DNA of 64,000 nt from Cheiracanthium punctorium (GCA_038373885.1 JAWZYV010006179.1:1-64000), one strand, 5' to 3'; positions 1-12,460 are shown, counted from the first letter of the stretch. Numbers and translations: made by a program. The notes: generated by a model from the letters alone, not told the origin.

Positions 1-191
1 GGACCATATGTGGAGCTTTAAAAGTCATTCTCGTGGCTTCTGGGATATCAAAGAGAGAGTATACCAAATATATCTACTTCTTATGCGAGTGGGAAAGTCG
101 AAACAGAACACGACACTTGATAGAGACAATGGACAGGATCTGGATTGTAAATAGTATGATAAAAACGTTTTGAAAAAAAAACGTTTGTAGA

Positions 192-308
192 GCCAACGAG
201 TGTACCTTGAGCCAACGAGTGCACCTTAGAGCCAACGAGTGCACCTTGTCAACGAGTGCACAAGAAACCTTGTAGTGGATATGAGCCAACGAGTGCACTC
301 ATATCCAC
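192..308. repeat. Short tandem motif ending in a hairpin
   Basis: The motif CCAACGAGTGCAC occurs five times (starts near 193, 212, 232, 249 and 286, the first and fourth slightly diverged), spaced about 17-20 bp for the first four. The last copy is the 12-nt loop of a perfect 11-bp stem (275-285 pairing with 298-308, GTGGATATGAG). The short reading frame across it simply translates the repeat and is not a gene. No known family recognised. Confidence 0.75.
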
Positions 309-3033
309 TTCACGACAAATTTTGAATAACGACGCAGCCTCTGAAAGCTTTGTCTAAAAAGAGGAATACTTCAAATACGTGTGTGACAAATTCCCAGTAC
401 GAAGCAAAGATCAAAGTCGAAGTACTTGTCGGTCTTTACATTTGGATTCTAAAAGCAGAGTTTCAGAGACAAAAATGAATGCTAAGACAATTGCACCCAG
501 AATGCTGTTCAAGGATGTATTAAGTTCCTTGCACATATTAAAGATCCAAATTTTAGGTCAATCATCGAAGCAACAAAATTTGAAAGAAAACGATGAGCCT
601 CAAGTTACACTTTTTTTCTCTCCCACTAGGACTGCTTTCCCGTGCATCTAGGAGTTGTTGTCGAGGAGCAGAGTGAGCATTTCAATAAGATTCAAAAGAG
701 ATCGTGAGGCGACAACAGGGACGTTGGAGCACATAGTATGTTAGAAGACTACTTCTGGAGATGTCTCCGAGAAACTGCAGTAGTGTCGCATCAAAGAAAA
801 AGACTGGAAAGAAGTTTTCAAAACCAAGAGAAAACGCTACAGTTTGGCTGAGTGAAGCAAAGATAAAATTGCGCCTGGCAATTAATTTGTAGGATTCATT
901 ATTGTATATTTGTTTAAAACATACTTTTTAACTTAGATACCTATTTATTTAAAAAATGAAAAATGTAGATTTCTAAAAGTTTCTTATTAAATCAATTTTA
1001 TGAAACCCATATTGATTTCTATGTAGTTTATTTTGACGAACTGTTCTTGCGTTATGAGAAAAATTCTTACGGGATGGACATAAACGAATGCAATATTTGG
1101 ATTTAACACACCAAACAGCGTGGTGTTCAGCAGCTTCGCAACTCCACTTCAAAGACGCTCTGAGATAAATTTACGTGTCACAGTATATTTGTTTAAAAAT
1201 CTCTTATTGGTGCATGTTTTCCAAAAAACTCTCATTAGGCTTTATTTACACATATCTAAGCAACATATACAACAAAACATATATTTATTTATGGAACCCT
1301 AGAAAAATACTTTAATATTCACAAATTCAAATATTTCAGTTCATGTCTATCCTCTGAAACATGCTACTGATGCAATTAAACTTGGAATTGACAGTTGACA
1401 ATGGTTTACAATGAATTCGTGAAACACAATCACACGGAAAAAATGCATCTCTTATGCATACGTAGAATTGCTCATAAACGCAAGTAAGTCAAAATAATCG
1501 CTTTTATAACCGTATTATATACTCTCTAATCATCTGTGGGTTTTCTTATCTTCATTAGGTATCCAGAACGCACTCTGAGATAAACGCTAACATGTGCATC
1601 TGAAAGTACGTGTTTAATGCTGTTTCAGTGGTAAAACGGTGGAATTAGTCGACATTAACTCAATTTCAACCGCAGTTATTCATGTGCTCAGAGCTACACT
1701 GTATTCCGAATAAACAAATGGGGAAGCAGCCGCTATCACCCTGCTTTCAGAATTAAGATGAATTTTAAATGCCACAACGAATGGAATTAAACTTTCCGCG
1801 TGGATTCAAATGGCGAATAATTTATCTAAGAAACTAATTTTGACATGAGCTGTTATGCATGCTGTTCATTTAAGGTTTCTGCATGCTGTTATTAATTAGC
1901 TTTAATCTCGTTCTTAGAGACAGGACAAGCCAGTACCTCAACAACGAACAGAACTGAAAATTTTAGAATGGTATTAATAAATATTAATATTGATCCTAGA
2001 CAGTAACAAAATAATACATTGTAAAACTTTTATTTTATGCAGTATACCATATTCTGTAAAAAAAAAAAAAAAAAAAAAAAACTTATGAAGATTCACGACG
2101 GATAGAATTTAGTGTTTCTTTGTTAAAAGAGATTATAAAGGGATTTTCAAAACCTTTGACATTTGCTTTTCAAAGTGTATAAAGATTCTTAAAATTTTCA
2201 TTATCGTAAGAGATATTTACGTACCGAGAATGTAAGTGTAAAAACAAGATCGATTTTATAAAATTAATTTTTTTGTGCCTGTAGTTGAGACCAAAATTGA
2301 TGTTTCAGATTCAACGCTATAAATTATATGCATCAATTTAGTAATAATACGTTTTACAAATCATATTATTACTCTCAATTTTTAACAGTCAATTTTTTTA
2401 TTCATTACTATTATAAATAAAATATAATAGATGCTATTTGTGAAGAAATATAAAATATATTAGGGATCACTCAAGAGTACTCAATAAAGTAGATGCTCGA
2501 GTAAATAAATAAAACAGGTGATATATTTTTAATTAAAAATATATTTTTAATATTAAAAATATGAAAATTCTCCTTGAATCAACTTTTCAAACAAGATTGA
2601 AAATTCACATTTTGCACACTTACTTAATTTGGAATAAGTTTTATAGGATATCTTTGAAATTAGTTTTTAAAATCTTACGAAATGAGATTTTATAAAAATC
2701 TTCTATTGTAATCATGCCAAGTTAAATCTTGTTAGGATAAATCATGCTAAACATATCGATTGTAAATGAACTTTCAGTAAAATTGTCTCTACATTAAAAA
2801 TTAATCAGTTTTTTTCTAAAAGCCAGTTAAATCTTATTTTTTTTTAGAAAACAACAAAAATTATACACAAAAAAATATACAGTAGATTTCCAAGGACTTG
2901 GTTGAATTTATTATTGTAGTTTGGCTTCAAAGATAGCATTACTTTTTGATAGCATTGTCATGCACAAAATATATTTAAAATTATGTAAGGTAAGGTAAAA
3001 TTATGTAAGGTAATGCTGTAAAATACTATTGTA
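309..3033. other. Unassigned AT-rich DNA
   Basis: No convincing gene. Short open frames at 379-651 and 1120-1302 lack any recognisable domain or start context. A poly-A run lies at about 2058-2081. The phrase CTCTGAGATAAA recurs near 1160 and 1572, the only internal similarity noticed. Confidence 0.5.
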
Positions 3034-3465
3034 TGGGAAGGTGCCCAAGTGATTCCCCTTAAGGTTAAAATTTGTATAAAATAACATAAATGTTTAAACA
3101 TTATTTTTGACCGTTTGCTGTCATATTTTACACTATGTTTCGCATCATCAAAATATTTTAATAATATTTTTAAAGCACAGTGAGTAATGAAAAAATCGAA
3201 TTTTTGAAAGTATCTGAAGAATCATTTTACTCTCAACCAAAGAGCAAATGTTCCTTTATTTGGAAATAATTTTAAATTGCTTTTTATCGGCAGAGTAAAA
3301 GATATAAAAGGAATTATGACATATATAATAAAATGGAATAATTTTTACAATCATATAGTATGCAAGATTTATTTTATGAATATTTCAAAATAAAAAATGT
3401 GTCACGAGCAATAAAATGGAACATTTTAAAATTATAATTAAGATAGTTTAATGTTCACCATTGCA
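3034..3465. mobile_element. Partial copy of the TA-flanked element found at 5178-6097
   Basis: Read forward, this matches the reverse complement of about 5640-6097 along its whole length. Shared blocks include GTATAAAATAACATAAATGT (near 3074 and, reversed, near 6040), ATTTTACACTAT, and the ATCGGCAGAGTAAAAGAT stretch near 3288. It begins with TATGGGAAGGTG, which resembles the terminal sequence of the longer copy. The other half of the element is missing, so it is a one-ended fragment in opposite orientation. Confidence 0.7.
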
Positions 3466-3869
3466 AATCTATTTTAATATTTAATAAAGGTTTCTACAAC
3501 TGTAGTTTTAATTAAAAAAAACAGTGTCCTCAATAAACTGATGATTCAACATTACACGACGGTGCGCCAATCGTACTGTCTTAATTAAACGATAACACAA
3601 AGGCGTTGCAATTACGGATTCAATCAAGTGGATACATGTTGTAGATAGTCTACGTATAATTTTCATAAACAAATTTCCAACTGAAGACTGTGCATTAGAA
3701 AGACATTTTATTTATCGCGATTTAGTTAACATATAGATCAAACAATGGATTCCGTAGCATTAGAATCTTACTAGCTGCGCATTGTGGAGTTGTCCGGGTA
3801 CAGTGGATGAAATAAAGAAAAGGAAAATCTGAAACACTTTCATATTTTAAATAGGCACTAAAGTACTAT

Positions 3870-5160
3870 GTAATAAACGTGTAGTAATCCATGCATCGGT
3901 CCTGTAGGTCTTTCTTGTTCCATTACGTTGCAAAATGTATCATAATTCATCAGTATGCTGTATTTGTCTTCCTTGTTCTATAAAACGGTTTGAGATCGAT
4001 TTCTGTATCAAAACCGTGGAGTAAAACTGTTTTCATAAATCTTCGCCAGGGATATTATAAGTACAGTTGAACGTCATGTGTTCCGCTTGAGATAAAAGTG
4101 CATCATAATGCTTGAGTGTGCCATATTTGCTTTTTTGTTCCATAAAACACTTCTTAAGAACAGAAATTTATATTAAAATCATTTATTAAAACTGTTCTTC
4201 ATTCTTCGCCAGTCGTATTCAAACTGCACTTCACCATCACTTACATTAATATCGACACCTTTTTAGGCACTGACTAATATTTTATATAAATAAACAGAAA
4301 GGTTTGGCAACTTCTCGCCTCACATAGAAGATATCGTCAAGCTCGATTCTGTTTTTTTTTCGCCTAACTTGGCGATAAATCGCGAAAAAATGGCAAATCG
4401 ATGCGACTTTTGTTATTTAATCAGGAAACCCTTAAAAATGATAAGCTGTTCACGACGTATACAAACATTCCTATCTGCAATCAATAGCATTCAAATGAAA
4501 AAAAAGAAATCAGCTGATGTCAATCACTGCTGCAGTAGGGTTTATTTTTGTATCAATACACGTTATTTTACTATTTGTGCATTCTTCCATTTTTTATATA
4601 CAATATTCTATTGGACCGATTTGCGTCATTGCCTGATGACGAAGGGGGAAGAGAATAAAATATTGGAAGCCGCCAAGGTTTACAATTTTTGATGACTTAT
4701 CGTCATGTTTGGCACTAATAAATAAGTCCCCAAACTGAACCTAGCGTGGCGGATATCTTCATTTTGACGATTAACTCAACTGGCAAACCCTATGGATTAT
4801 TAAAAAAGAAAAGTATTGTTAGAATATGCCTATGAGAAAGCGTAAACTACTTTAGTAGTCGATTTTAATACAGATTTCAATTCTTAAAAATGTTTTATGG
4901 AATAAGAAAGGCAAACACGGCACACTCATGGATTACAATGCATATTCCAAATAGCAATTATAAAGGTGAAGTATAGTTAGAATATGCATGGCGGTGATTG
5001 TAAAGTTTTAGTAAGCGGGCAAATTTAATATACATTTCGGTTTCAAAGAAGTGTTTTTTGGAGCAAAATAGGAAACTACGGCACACTTATGAATAATGAT
5101 ACATTTTCCAACATAATGAAAAATAATGACGACGCATGGATTATGATACACTTTTAAAGA
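3870..5160. repeat. Large foldback with arms of tandem ~150-bp units
   Basis: The left arm (about 3870-4240) holds about two copies of a unit in reverse orientation; the right arm (about 4790-5160) holds about two in forward orientation. The unit is recognised by AAAAATGTTTTATGGAA, GGCACACTCATG and a preceding TTTTAATACAGATTTC. The spacer (4240-4790) contains a 107-codon open frame at 4369-4692 that shows no domain and is probably chance. No clear target duplication was found. Confidence 0.6.
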
Positions 5161-5177
5161 TAGCACTTTAGTGAGTA

Positions 5178-6097
5178 GGGGAAGGTGGCCCTAAATGATC
5201 CTATCTGGTAGAACGATCCATTTACGTTTTCTTTCCAACAGACAGTGATATCATGAGGTAACACATAAACTAAATGTGCCAAGTCAAGAAGAAGCAATGG
5301 CGATGTTTAAGCGATCGGTGTATTACGTATCTCAGTAGAATTCTTAAAAAAAACTGGGTTTTATCATATCTCTTATAAGGTAAGTACTAACGTTCCTACT
5401 TTCGTAGAAATACAGTCTTTAATGTACAAAAATATGACTTGGTTTACTGAATAGAGTATATTTATAATGCGAATGACACTTGCTGAGTTTGTTTTGTTTC
5501 TCGGAGTGTTCCAGTAATATGACCTAAAGTGGGCAGCCATAGTACCAGGTAAAATGATCCATCGAGTGTAGAAACTCCAGTAACGGCTCCTAATCAGCAT
5601 GGCAGGCCTTCATACGTTCTCAATATGCGTGAATTCCCATTACATTATTTAATTTATCTTTGAGTTTATATAGGCCATAATTGTTGATTTATAATTTTGA
5701 AATATTCCATTTTATTGTTTCTGACACCTTACTATATTAAAGTTTTCATAAAACAAATTATTCATCTTATATGATTGTAAAACTTATTTTATATCATTAT
5801 GTGTAGTCATAATTACTTTTACATCTTTTATTTTGCCGATAAAGTACAATCTGCAATTATTTTCAAAATGAAGGATCATTTTGTCCTTAGACGAGGCTAA
5901 AATGATCCTTCGGACTGTTTTTCTGTATTCTATTTTTTTCGTTACTTAGTTTGGGCTTAAAGTATTATTAAAATACGTTCATGATGCAAAATATAGTGTA
6001 AAATATTGTGGCAAAAGGGCCAAAGTTTTATTTAACATTTATGTTATTTTATACAAGTTTTCCCCTTAAAGGGATCATTTCGGTCCACCTCCCCCCC
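5178..6097. mobile_element. TA-flanked non-autonomous DNA transposon, 920 bp
   Basis: Both ends carry related inverted repeats: GGGGAAGGTGGCCCTAAATG at the left, and the complement of CATTTCGGTCCACCTCCCCC at the right. TA dinucleotides sit immediately outside (5176-5177 and 6098-6099). The segment AAATGATCC recurs inside in both orientations (near 5193, 5553, 5875, 5910 and 6071). There is no transposase frame. The TA target suggests Tc1/mariner-like or another TA-targeting family, but the superfamily is not proven. Confidence 0.65.
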
Positions 6098-7186
6098 TAT
6101 TTAAAACATGAAAATATTTCAGAGGTTTTTTTTTTTTTTTCAGAATAAAACGTAGCGTGTGTGTGTATAAGCTATCTCCATCCCGAATTCCATCCATATC
6201 CGTTCGGATACAAACTCTCGAATTTTGAGTATATTAGTAGAATAGACTTCTACGAAATGCAACAACTGTCTAATCGTTCAGAATATTACCAAACCCCTGA
6301 CACTTTCTTCCCCCTCCTCAGTTTCCTCTCGATCATTTTGAGCAACATGCGAGCTAAAAAGGAAAGAAAAGAAAAGAAAAGAATCACGACATCCAGCTCA
6401 AACGTTCGAATTATCACTCACGCCACTATCTCCGGAGTCAAAACGACCCTTCATGATCCCTTCTCGATGTCACGCCTCATCTGAAAGACAGAGAGCCAAA
6501 AATTCATCTTTCGACACACACACACAGGTACAATTTGTTGAAATCCAGGGACAAAGGTGAAAGTGAGTTGAGTTGAGTTGACGTTCGTCGGTTGGGCAAG
6601 CAGAGATTGAAAATAACAAAACCGACTTTTCGGGGGCAGTTAGGGGGGTGGTGGGGTGGGGGGATCCAGTAAAAGTTGCGCGTGTCCTTGGTAGCTAAAA
6701 TTATGCTATCAATCACCCGGGCTTATTAAATTCAGAGAGCGTATCGCTTGGTGATTAGGAAAGGAGAGCCCTCCCTCTGGGTGGTAAATGGGTAATCCAT
6801 TTTAGAGGGTGCTTGCAAGACAAGGAAAGATATCAGCACCTGAAGGGAAGAACGAGATCGTTAGAAAGAAACGGGTTTGTGGTGGGGTGGGTATCTGTGG
6901 TGTGCATGAAACAAACGGAGTACCAAAGCTATTGAAGAGAAAGTTGTGGCATGGTGGTATTTTATGCATGCACATTACTGATGATGCCAGTTCCTGTAAA
7001 AGCTATATCTTTTAATGTACCTTAAGCTATCCTTCTATTATAATATACTATAGATCAATTAAAAAAAATATTCAAACTGTTCATTAGTGTTTTAGAAATT
7101 AAGTCATTTTTAAATAATATTTATTAATAGCTAATTGTATAACAAAGATATTGAGGAATTAGATCCATGCTAATTGGGAGCACAGA
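6098..7186. other. Unassigned, less AT-rich DNA
   Basis: This contains a poly-T tract (about 6127-6140), an AAAAG-type run near 6360-6380 and a short GAGTT repeat near 6568. Open frames at 6161-6484 and 6809-7015 have low complexity and no recognisable domains. The GC rise is noticeable but I see no gene. Confidence 0.4.
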
Positions 7187-7441
7187 CTTGGATATAAGAC
7201 GATCATCGACGTAATCTAAAAGTGTTGAACGAAATTTGCCAGTAAGATGGCACTGTGAGTCCTAATTATTATGTTGTACGCATGCGTGCTTTGGTAGTAG
7301 ATGGAATTAGGATTCGTCGGTATGCGTAGCGTGAGGGCGTTCATGTAGTTAATTATTAAAAGGGGGGCTGAGTGTTGTAATTTACGAGGCTGACGCAATT
7401 TCGCCGGTCAGCGGCTTTCAGACGATCGTCCTATATCCAAG
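7187..7441. mobile_element. Candidate short MITE with imperfect inverted ends
   Basis: The left end CTTGGATATAAGACGATC is matched in inverted form by GATCGTCCTATATCCAAG at the right (one mismatch over 18 bp). The 255-bp interior has no coding capacity. No clear target-site duplication is visible, so the exact borders are uncertain. Confidence 0.5.
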
Positions 7442-7569
7442 CCGGTCATTGGGAAAAAGTGGTCATCGAGATCTAAGGATCTTTTAAAGGATTTCTTTCA
7501 GTTGCTCCTAAGTAAAAGATCATCTTTATTTCAACGCGCAATTTTACGTTACAATATTTGAGCAAACAC

Positions 7570-7720
7570 ATGCATCCATGGGTTAACAGGATTTGAATCC
7601 GAGACCAAAGCGGTCGGCAGCGATAGGATAGGTGAACAGACCCGCGCACTCTTCAGGTCTCCATTTTAATCCGAATGCTATATTACAGTAAAATAAATAA
7701 ATAAACATGTGCAGCAGAGA
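7570..7720 (-). repeat. Possible tRNA-derived SINE head
   Basis: On the minus strand a B-box-like GATTCAAATCC (plus-strand 7589-7599) follows a GC-richer segment resembling the anticodon arm of a tRNA-like SINE. The A box is not clear. It is too diverged to be a functional tRNA. Confidence 0.35.
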
Positions 7721-9523
7721 AATTACCGGTCCATCATGAATTAAAATGTTCAATTTACAGTAAATACTCAATATATTCTGTTTGGGAGGCCCTCAAAAAT
7801 TGGAGGAAATGACTCATGTGAATGGAAATCAGACCCTGATTTTGTCCTAGATCGTTCGTGAGTCGCTAAGGTGCAGGTTAATCACTCAAAGAAAAATTAA
7901 AATACCAACGATACATTAAATACATATGCTTGCTTATACAAACAATATATTAAATACATATACATGGTAATTAAACGTTACATTACATGGTACTTCGTAA
8001 TGCAAACGATACCTAAATATATGTATTCAATGTATACTAATGCAGTGTATACTTTCAATTTATATAACTCTGTTTTAAAACCATGACCACATACATAAGG
8101 TAGATAATTTGTTTTTTCTATAAGTTGTACACTTTTTTTTTCAAGAGTAAGGGAGAAATATACCCGAGTATTGTCGTGTAATGAAATATACTGTATGCTA
8201 TACTAATTTGAAAGATGAATTACATTTTTTATTTATTATTTAAGGAATTTTCTGCAAATAAACGAATACATAAGTGTATATTTCGAACACAAAACTTACA
8301 CTTACGACGAGCACTTACACTTGTAAGTAGTTAAAATATTATAATTAATACGTTAAGTATTTAACTAACTCGCAATTCAAAATATCTTCATCAAAATATA
8401 TTTTAAGATGTATCTACACTGAAACCTTTATAAATTTGGATGGCTAAAATCCAGCTGTAAAATAAAGGGGCGTTCTCTTTTAGATAGACAGGGATTGTTA
8501 GAACGCTAAAAAAATAGCTGTATGTGTTATAATAGAACTTTGCGCAACTAATGAGTTGAAAAAAACCATATACTGAAATTTTATATTCTTTTTTAATGAG
8601 ATAACATGATATTCTTTATACATACAACATCAAAACCCAGGCTCTAGAAGGGACGTTAACTTTAGGTTGCAGACTCCTAACTTGGTTCCTCAGCCTAAAT
8701 TTTCTGACAGGGAACCGGTACTTCAACTAGTCTCAAATAAACATATTTTTATTTAAAATTTATGCCTTAAAGTGCCAGATTTTATTCGCATTTACCTTAC
8801 ACAAATAAATAAAAAAACATACAGAAGTCATAGCTTCTTACATACACGATGAATTAATTTTATTTTCCCTGAATGTTATAAATTAAAAATGTTTGGGGGA
8901 GCTTAAAACCTGTTCACTATTCTAAACATTCATTTTGAAATATACATTTTTCAGAAAGTAATCGCATTAAGTCAAGTCAAACAAAATAAAATATCGCAAT
9001 GCTAAATATACCTAAAACAATTCAAAAAATAGGATTAGTTCGAAGCTTTTATTTTTCCCATTTAAGCAGATTATGTTATGTCATCTTGAATTGCATAAAC
9101 ATGGATTTAATTATTGAATTTATAAATACGATTATTTTTTTAAGTTCTGAAAAGCCGATAAGAAAAACAACATGCATTATAAATTTCAAATGATATTTAT
9201 ATTGATTTTTTTCTCTGATGCTTTTGGACTTATTTATAATAATCGGAGTTATTTTACTTGAATATTATTTATATTGCAATCGCTTGTATTAAATATAAAC
9301 ATATTTAATTGACTTTATGATTAGTGAAACTAGTTTCGTTAATTTACACATCATTTTTCAGAGTGACACCACATTTGCTTTTTGTTCGAGTCAATCGGAT
9401 GTGTAAGTATACAAATATATTTCACGCAAAAATTAATTTATTTGCAGTTGGCATTTTCAGGGACCCTAAAAGATAAAATAAAACAAGAAAAAACAAGTTT
9501 CAAACCCATATGTTATAGAAATA
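7721..9523. other. Unassigned AT-rich DNA
   Basis: No gene or clear repeat boundary was found. The open frame at 8999-9193 is AT-rich, lacks domains and does not start with ATG in good context. Confidence 0.4.
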
Positions 9524-9990
9524 CAGTGGGTGACCAAATCTGCAGGACAGTAACAGAAAATGGTATTTGTGAACTTTATTTACGAAATAGAAAAAATATT
9601 GGTTGTATAGGATAAATCATTTCATATGCATTTATTGTACATTAGTTCATTACTTTCAGGTACACAAAAAACATAACTTCAAAGAATATAGTATCAAAAA
9701 TAGGAGATATAAGACTGTCAGTCAGTATTTGGCGACATTTCCTTTCACCACTATAATGGCTTCAATACGCCTAGCCATACTTTGCATTCACTTTCTTGCA
9801 TATTGTTTGACTTTCGGGTTGTGATACCAAACATTTTTTAATTTTTCAATTAGTTGGCGTCTATTTGCGATCATTTCCTTTACAATTTCTCTCTTTCTTA
9901 CCTCCCAAAATTGTCGATAGGTTCATATCCGTAGAGTTGCCAGTCCATGCCACTCTTAGGGTAAAACTGGGTATAATATGGTCTGTCAGT
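9524..9990 (-). pseudogene. Tc1/mariner-like transposon, 3' end with transposase C-terminus
   Basis: Read on the minus strand this encodes the end of a Tc1-type DDE transposase: an NRRQLIEKLKNVWYHNP segment followed, across a frameshift, by MARRIEAIIVVKGNVAKY and stops. Upstream, a degraded GNSTDMN corresponds to the DLNPIE region around the second catalytic acid. The outer end begins CAGTGGGTGACCAAATC, directly preceded by TA (9522-9523), as expected for this superfamily. Frameshifts and loss of the 5' part make it a relic. A second copy of the same family is at 21610-22070 on the other strand. Confidence 0.75.
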
Positions 9991-10383
9991 TGAAACAGGT
10001 ATAATATGGTTCCTTTGTGCGATGCAGTAAATACTTTTTATATGCTTATAGCTGGACAAAGTTGCTTTTACTGAATCTCGAATGTTGGCTCATTCGAGAA
10101 AAAATATCTGAAACAAAAAGTTTAGTTTAGTTATTAAAAAAATATTGTTGCAAGTAGCCTATTATATAATTAATAATGAATATTGAGCTCATTTTATTCC
10201 TAAGTCGTCATGTGACAATGTCCACGATCTCTGTTAAGGCGTTCTTTTTCGTTGCATCAGTGGAATGTGGCTTACGACGAGGTCGAGCCCTCTTTAGACA
10301 GTCTCTTCCTGCGCTGATTGAGTCAGAAATAACAGCACACTTTTTTCCTATTTTCCAAACAAATATCCTTAATCATTCTGACG

Positions 10384-10549
10384 CAGAGGCGTAGCCAAGG
10401 GGGGGATAGGGGGTCATAACCCCCCATGAGGAATTTTTTGCCATACAAAATGTATATTCTTCACTACAATATCACACACACGTATACATATATATGAGTT
10501 GCAGTAGTCATAACACCCCCCCCATGAAAAAGTTCTGGCTACGCCCCTG
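10384..10549. mobile_element. hAT-type MITE, copy 1 (166 bp)
   Basis: The element starts CAGAGGCGTAGCC and ends with the inverted form GGCTACGCCCCTG. It has a G-run after the left end, a C-run before the right end, and a shared core (GCCATACAAAATGTATATTC, CACACACGTATACATATA). The 8-bp flanks do not match here, but two relatives in this window have 8-bp duplications, supporting a hAT assignment. Confidence 0.7.
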
Positions 10550-12054
10550 CCCTTCATAATTATGCTTTTTGAGCCTTAGTATTTCTTTTTTTTGTTTTTT
10601 TAAATTAGTGTATGAACTGCTACATGTATTAGTTATAATTTTGAATCAGAAGTTAACATTACTTTTTTTTTTCTTTGCAGGTAAGGTTTATTTTTAATTC
10701 TTCAAAGTTTCTTCTGGTAAGTTTTTAATTCATTCTTGCATGTAAATTCACAGAAAAATCGCAACCATCCTTTAAACCACGAGTAAGTGTTCAATCTTTT
10801 AATTAATACCGTAAACATCAGTTATTTTGACAAATCACCTAGTGGTAATTAATCAAACTAGTATCGCTCTTCTTTCAATAGCGCTGCAGTTTTTTAGTAC
10901 GCAAACCTGGCACTCTGAACGTGTAATAATGATTATGATTTTATGATCTTTTTGTTCAGGTAAATCCTTATTTACGACAGCAAATTTGGACTTTTAACAT
11001 CTTGTTTGGAATGTTTTAAACAATTTCTAACCTTAGGAATGATATTAGAAGAAAATAGCAATTTTTATTTAAAAATTCTGACTTTGCGGAATAAAATTTA
11101 TGTAGTATTGAACCGGATATCCCGTGATCGTGATTCGGATATGCGATGTTATTTCGGATATTGAAAAAGCAGCCGGATATTTGGTATTTTCCGGATATGC
11201 ATCCCTAGTTGGGTTGGAAAATGTTTGTTTGTCACGACTTGTCCTTCTTGTTTTTTCTACTTCTTGAGAGAGATGAGTTAATGCGTTGTAGAGATGAGTT
11301 ATTGCGTAAAGGCCTTATTACATGAACAAAATTTCGAGCAATTTCTTTGTCGCAACCAGCGTAAACTCGTCCTGGCAAGTCGATGAGCATGCAGAGTTGC
11401 CATAATAAACAAACTTGACCATGCTCACAAACGCCAGAGATTCGTCGAAATGGTGATTGATAGAGCATGCAATTATAGGTAACATGTCCGAAGAACACCT
11501 TTTTAAATATTTGGGATCTCGAGGGTTCCATAAATGTGGACTTTTACTAATGCTTTCAATATCAGATCTATTTCCATATTGTTATTCCATTTAAGACACA
11601 TTTTTTTTTGTTCGCTCATCACTACGACAGCTATCGCATAGTCTTCTGCCATCTTGTGACGTAGAAATACGGTTGGATGGCATTCCAGCAACCAGCAGTA
11701 TTTTCGCCTCTGAACGAAAAAATTGGAGTTGACCGATCCTTAGGTAACGGAGGGAAACTTTCAGGAAAGCTGCAACTGGCCGCGGCAACCAAATTGTTCA
11801 AAAAGTTTCTCGTGTATAATAAGGCCTTAAAGCAAATCTATGAACCAGCTGCAAAGGACGAAGCCGAAAGCAGAAGTAGGTATGGGTAGAAAGGTGAGCG
11901 AGGCTCACTGCTCTGGGATACGATCTAAAGTGAAGAAAAGCGATTTTTATGTATTAAGCCTTCGTTATTAATTTGTTTTTGTGTAAAACAAAATTTCTGG
12001 TTTTGGGATTCAGAAAATTCCGACAAATTGTAAACATTTCCTCTGCTTTGTACC
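10550..12054. other. Unassigned region with a one-ended hAT-like terminus
   Basis: Around 11113-11216 the motif CCGGATAT recurs and the segment ends GGATATGCATCCCTA, resembling an inverted hAT-type end (TAGGGATGCATATCC). No partner end was found. From 11230 to 11890 overlapping frames exist on both strands, none with a domain I recognise. A short duplication (AGAGATGAGTTA / AGAGATGAGTTATTGCG) lies at 11270-11305. Confidence 0.35.
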
Positions 12055-12062
12055 ATCCCCAT
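12055..12062. repeat. Left 8-bp target duplication of the outer 6.5 kb transposon
   Basis: ATCCCCAT lies immediately before the TAGGGCGGGCC terminus and is repeated perfectly at 18583-18590 just after the opposite terminus. Confidence 0.9.
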
Positions 12063-12460
12063 TAGGGCGGGCCGAAAAACGCACTTTTTCACTTTTTTTC
12101 AAAATCGATGAGAGCCTAGTGAGGAAAAGTTGTCCCTTAGGTTGGTTAATAAGGGTGTGAATTTTTTTTTGAAATCGGGCATCTTCAGTCGGCGCCAGCG
12201 CTTTGAAAATCCGGATTTTGGGGCGAAACAAGCATTTCCTCCCGAAAACACAATTTTCGCTAATTTTCGAGATGGATATCAGCCGAATGTGGAAATGTTG
12301 TGTGTTGGGCTGGTTAGTAACCATATCATATTTATTTTTTAATCGGACAATATCTTCAATTAACGCCGGACAAAATTTGGGCAAAAATAGACATTTTTTT
12401 TCCGAAAACACAATTTTTGCAAATTTTTGAAATCGATATCAGCCAAGTGCGTAAATGTTC
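12063..12460. repeat. Left long terminal inverted repeat of the outer transposon
   Basis: This arm holds about two subterminal units, each carrying CCGAAAACACAATTTT and a GATATCAGCC segment. It aligns closely to the complement of 18176-18582, including the blocks AAAGTTGTCCCTTAGGTTGG and AAATCCGGATTTTGGGGCG. The open frames across it (12010-12430) are by-products of the repeat. Confidence 0.88.

Noticed and set aside
4369..4692. 107-codon frame inside the foldback spacer
   Set aside because: No domain; composition follows local AT-rich sequence.
6161..6484. 107-codon frame in a GC-richer patch
   Set aside because: It begins with a non-ATG codon, includes a simple AAAAG run and shows no domain.
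11232..11889. Overlapping frames on both strands
   Set aside because: Some look moderately coding-like but no domain is recognisable, and opposite-strand frames are equally long.
12010..12430. Long overlapping frames on both strands
   Set aside because: They translate the transposon's inverted repeat, also seen at 18248-18583; not a protein.
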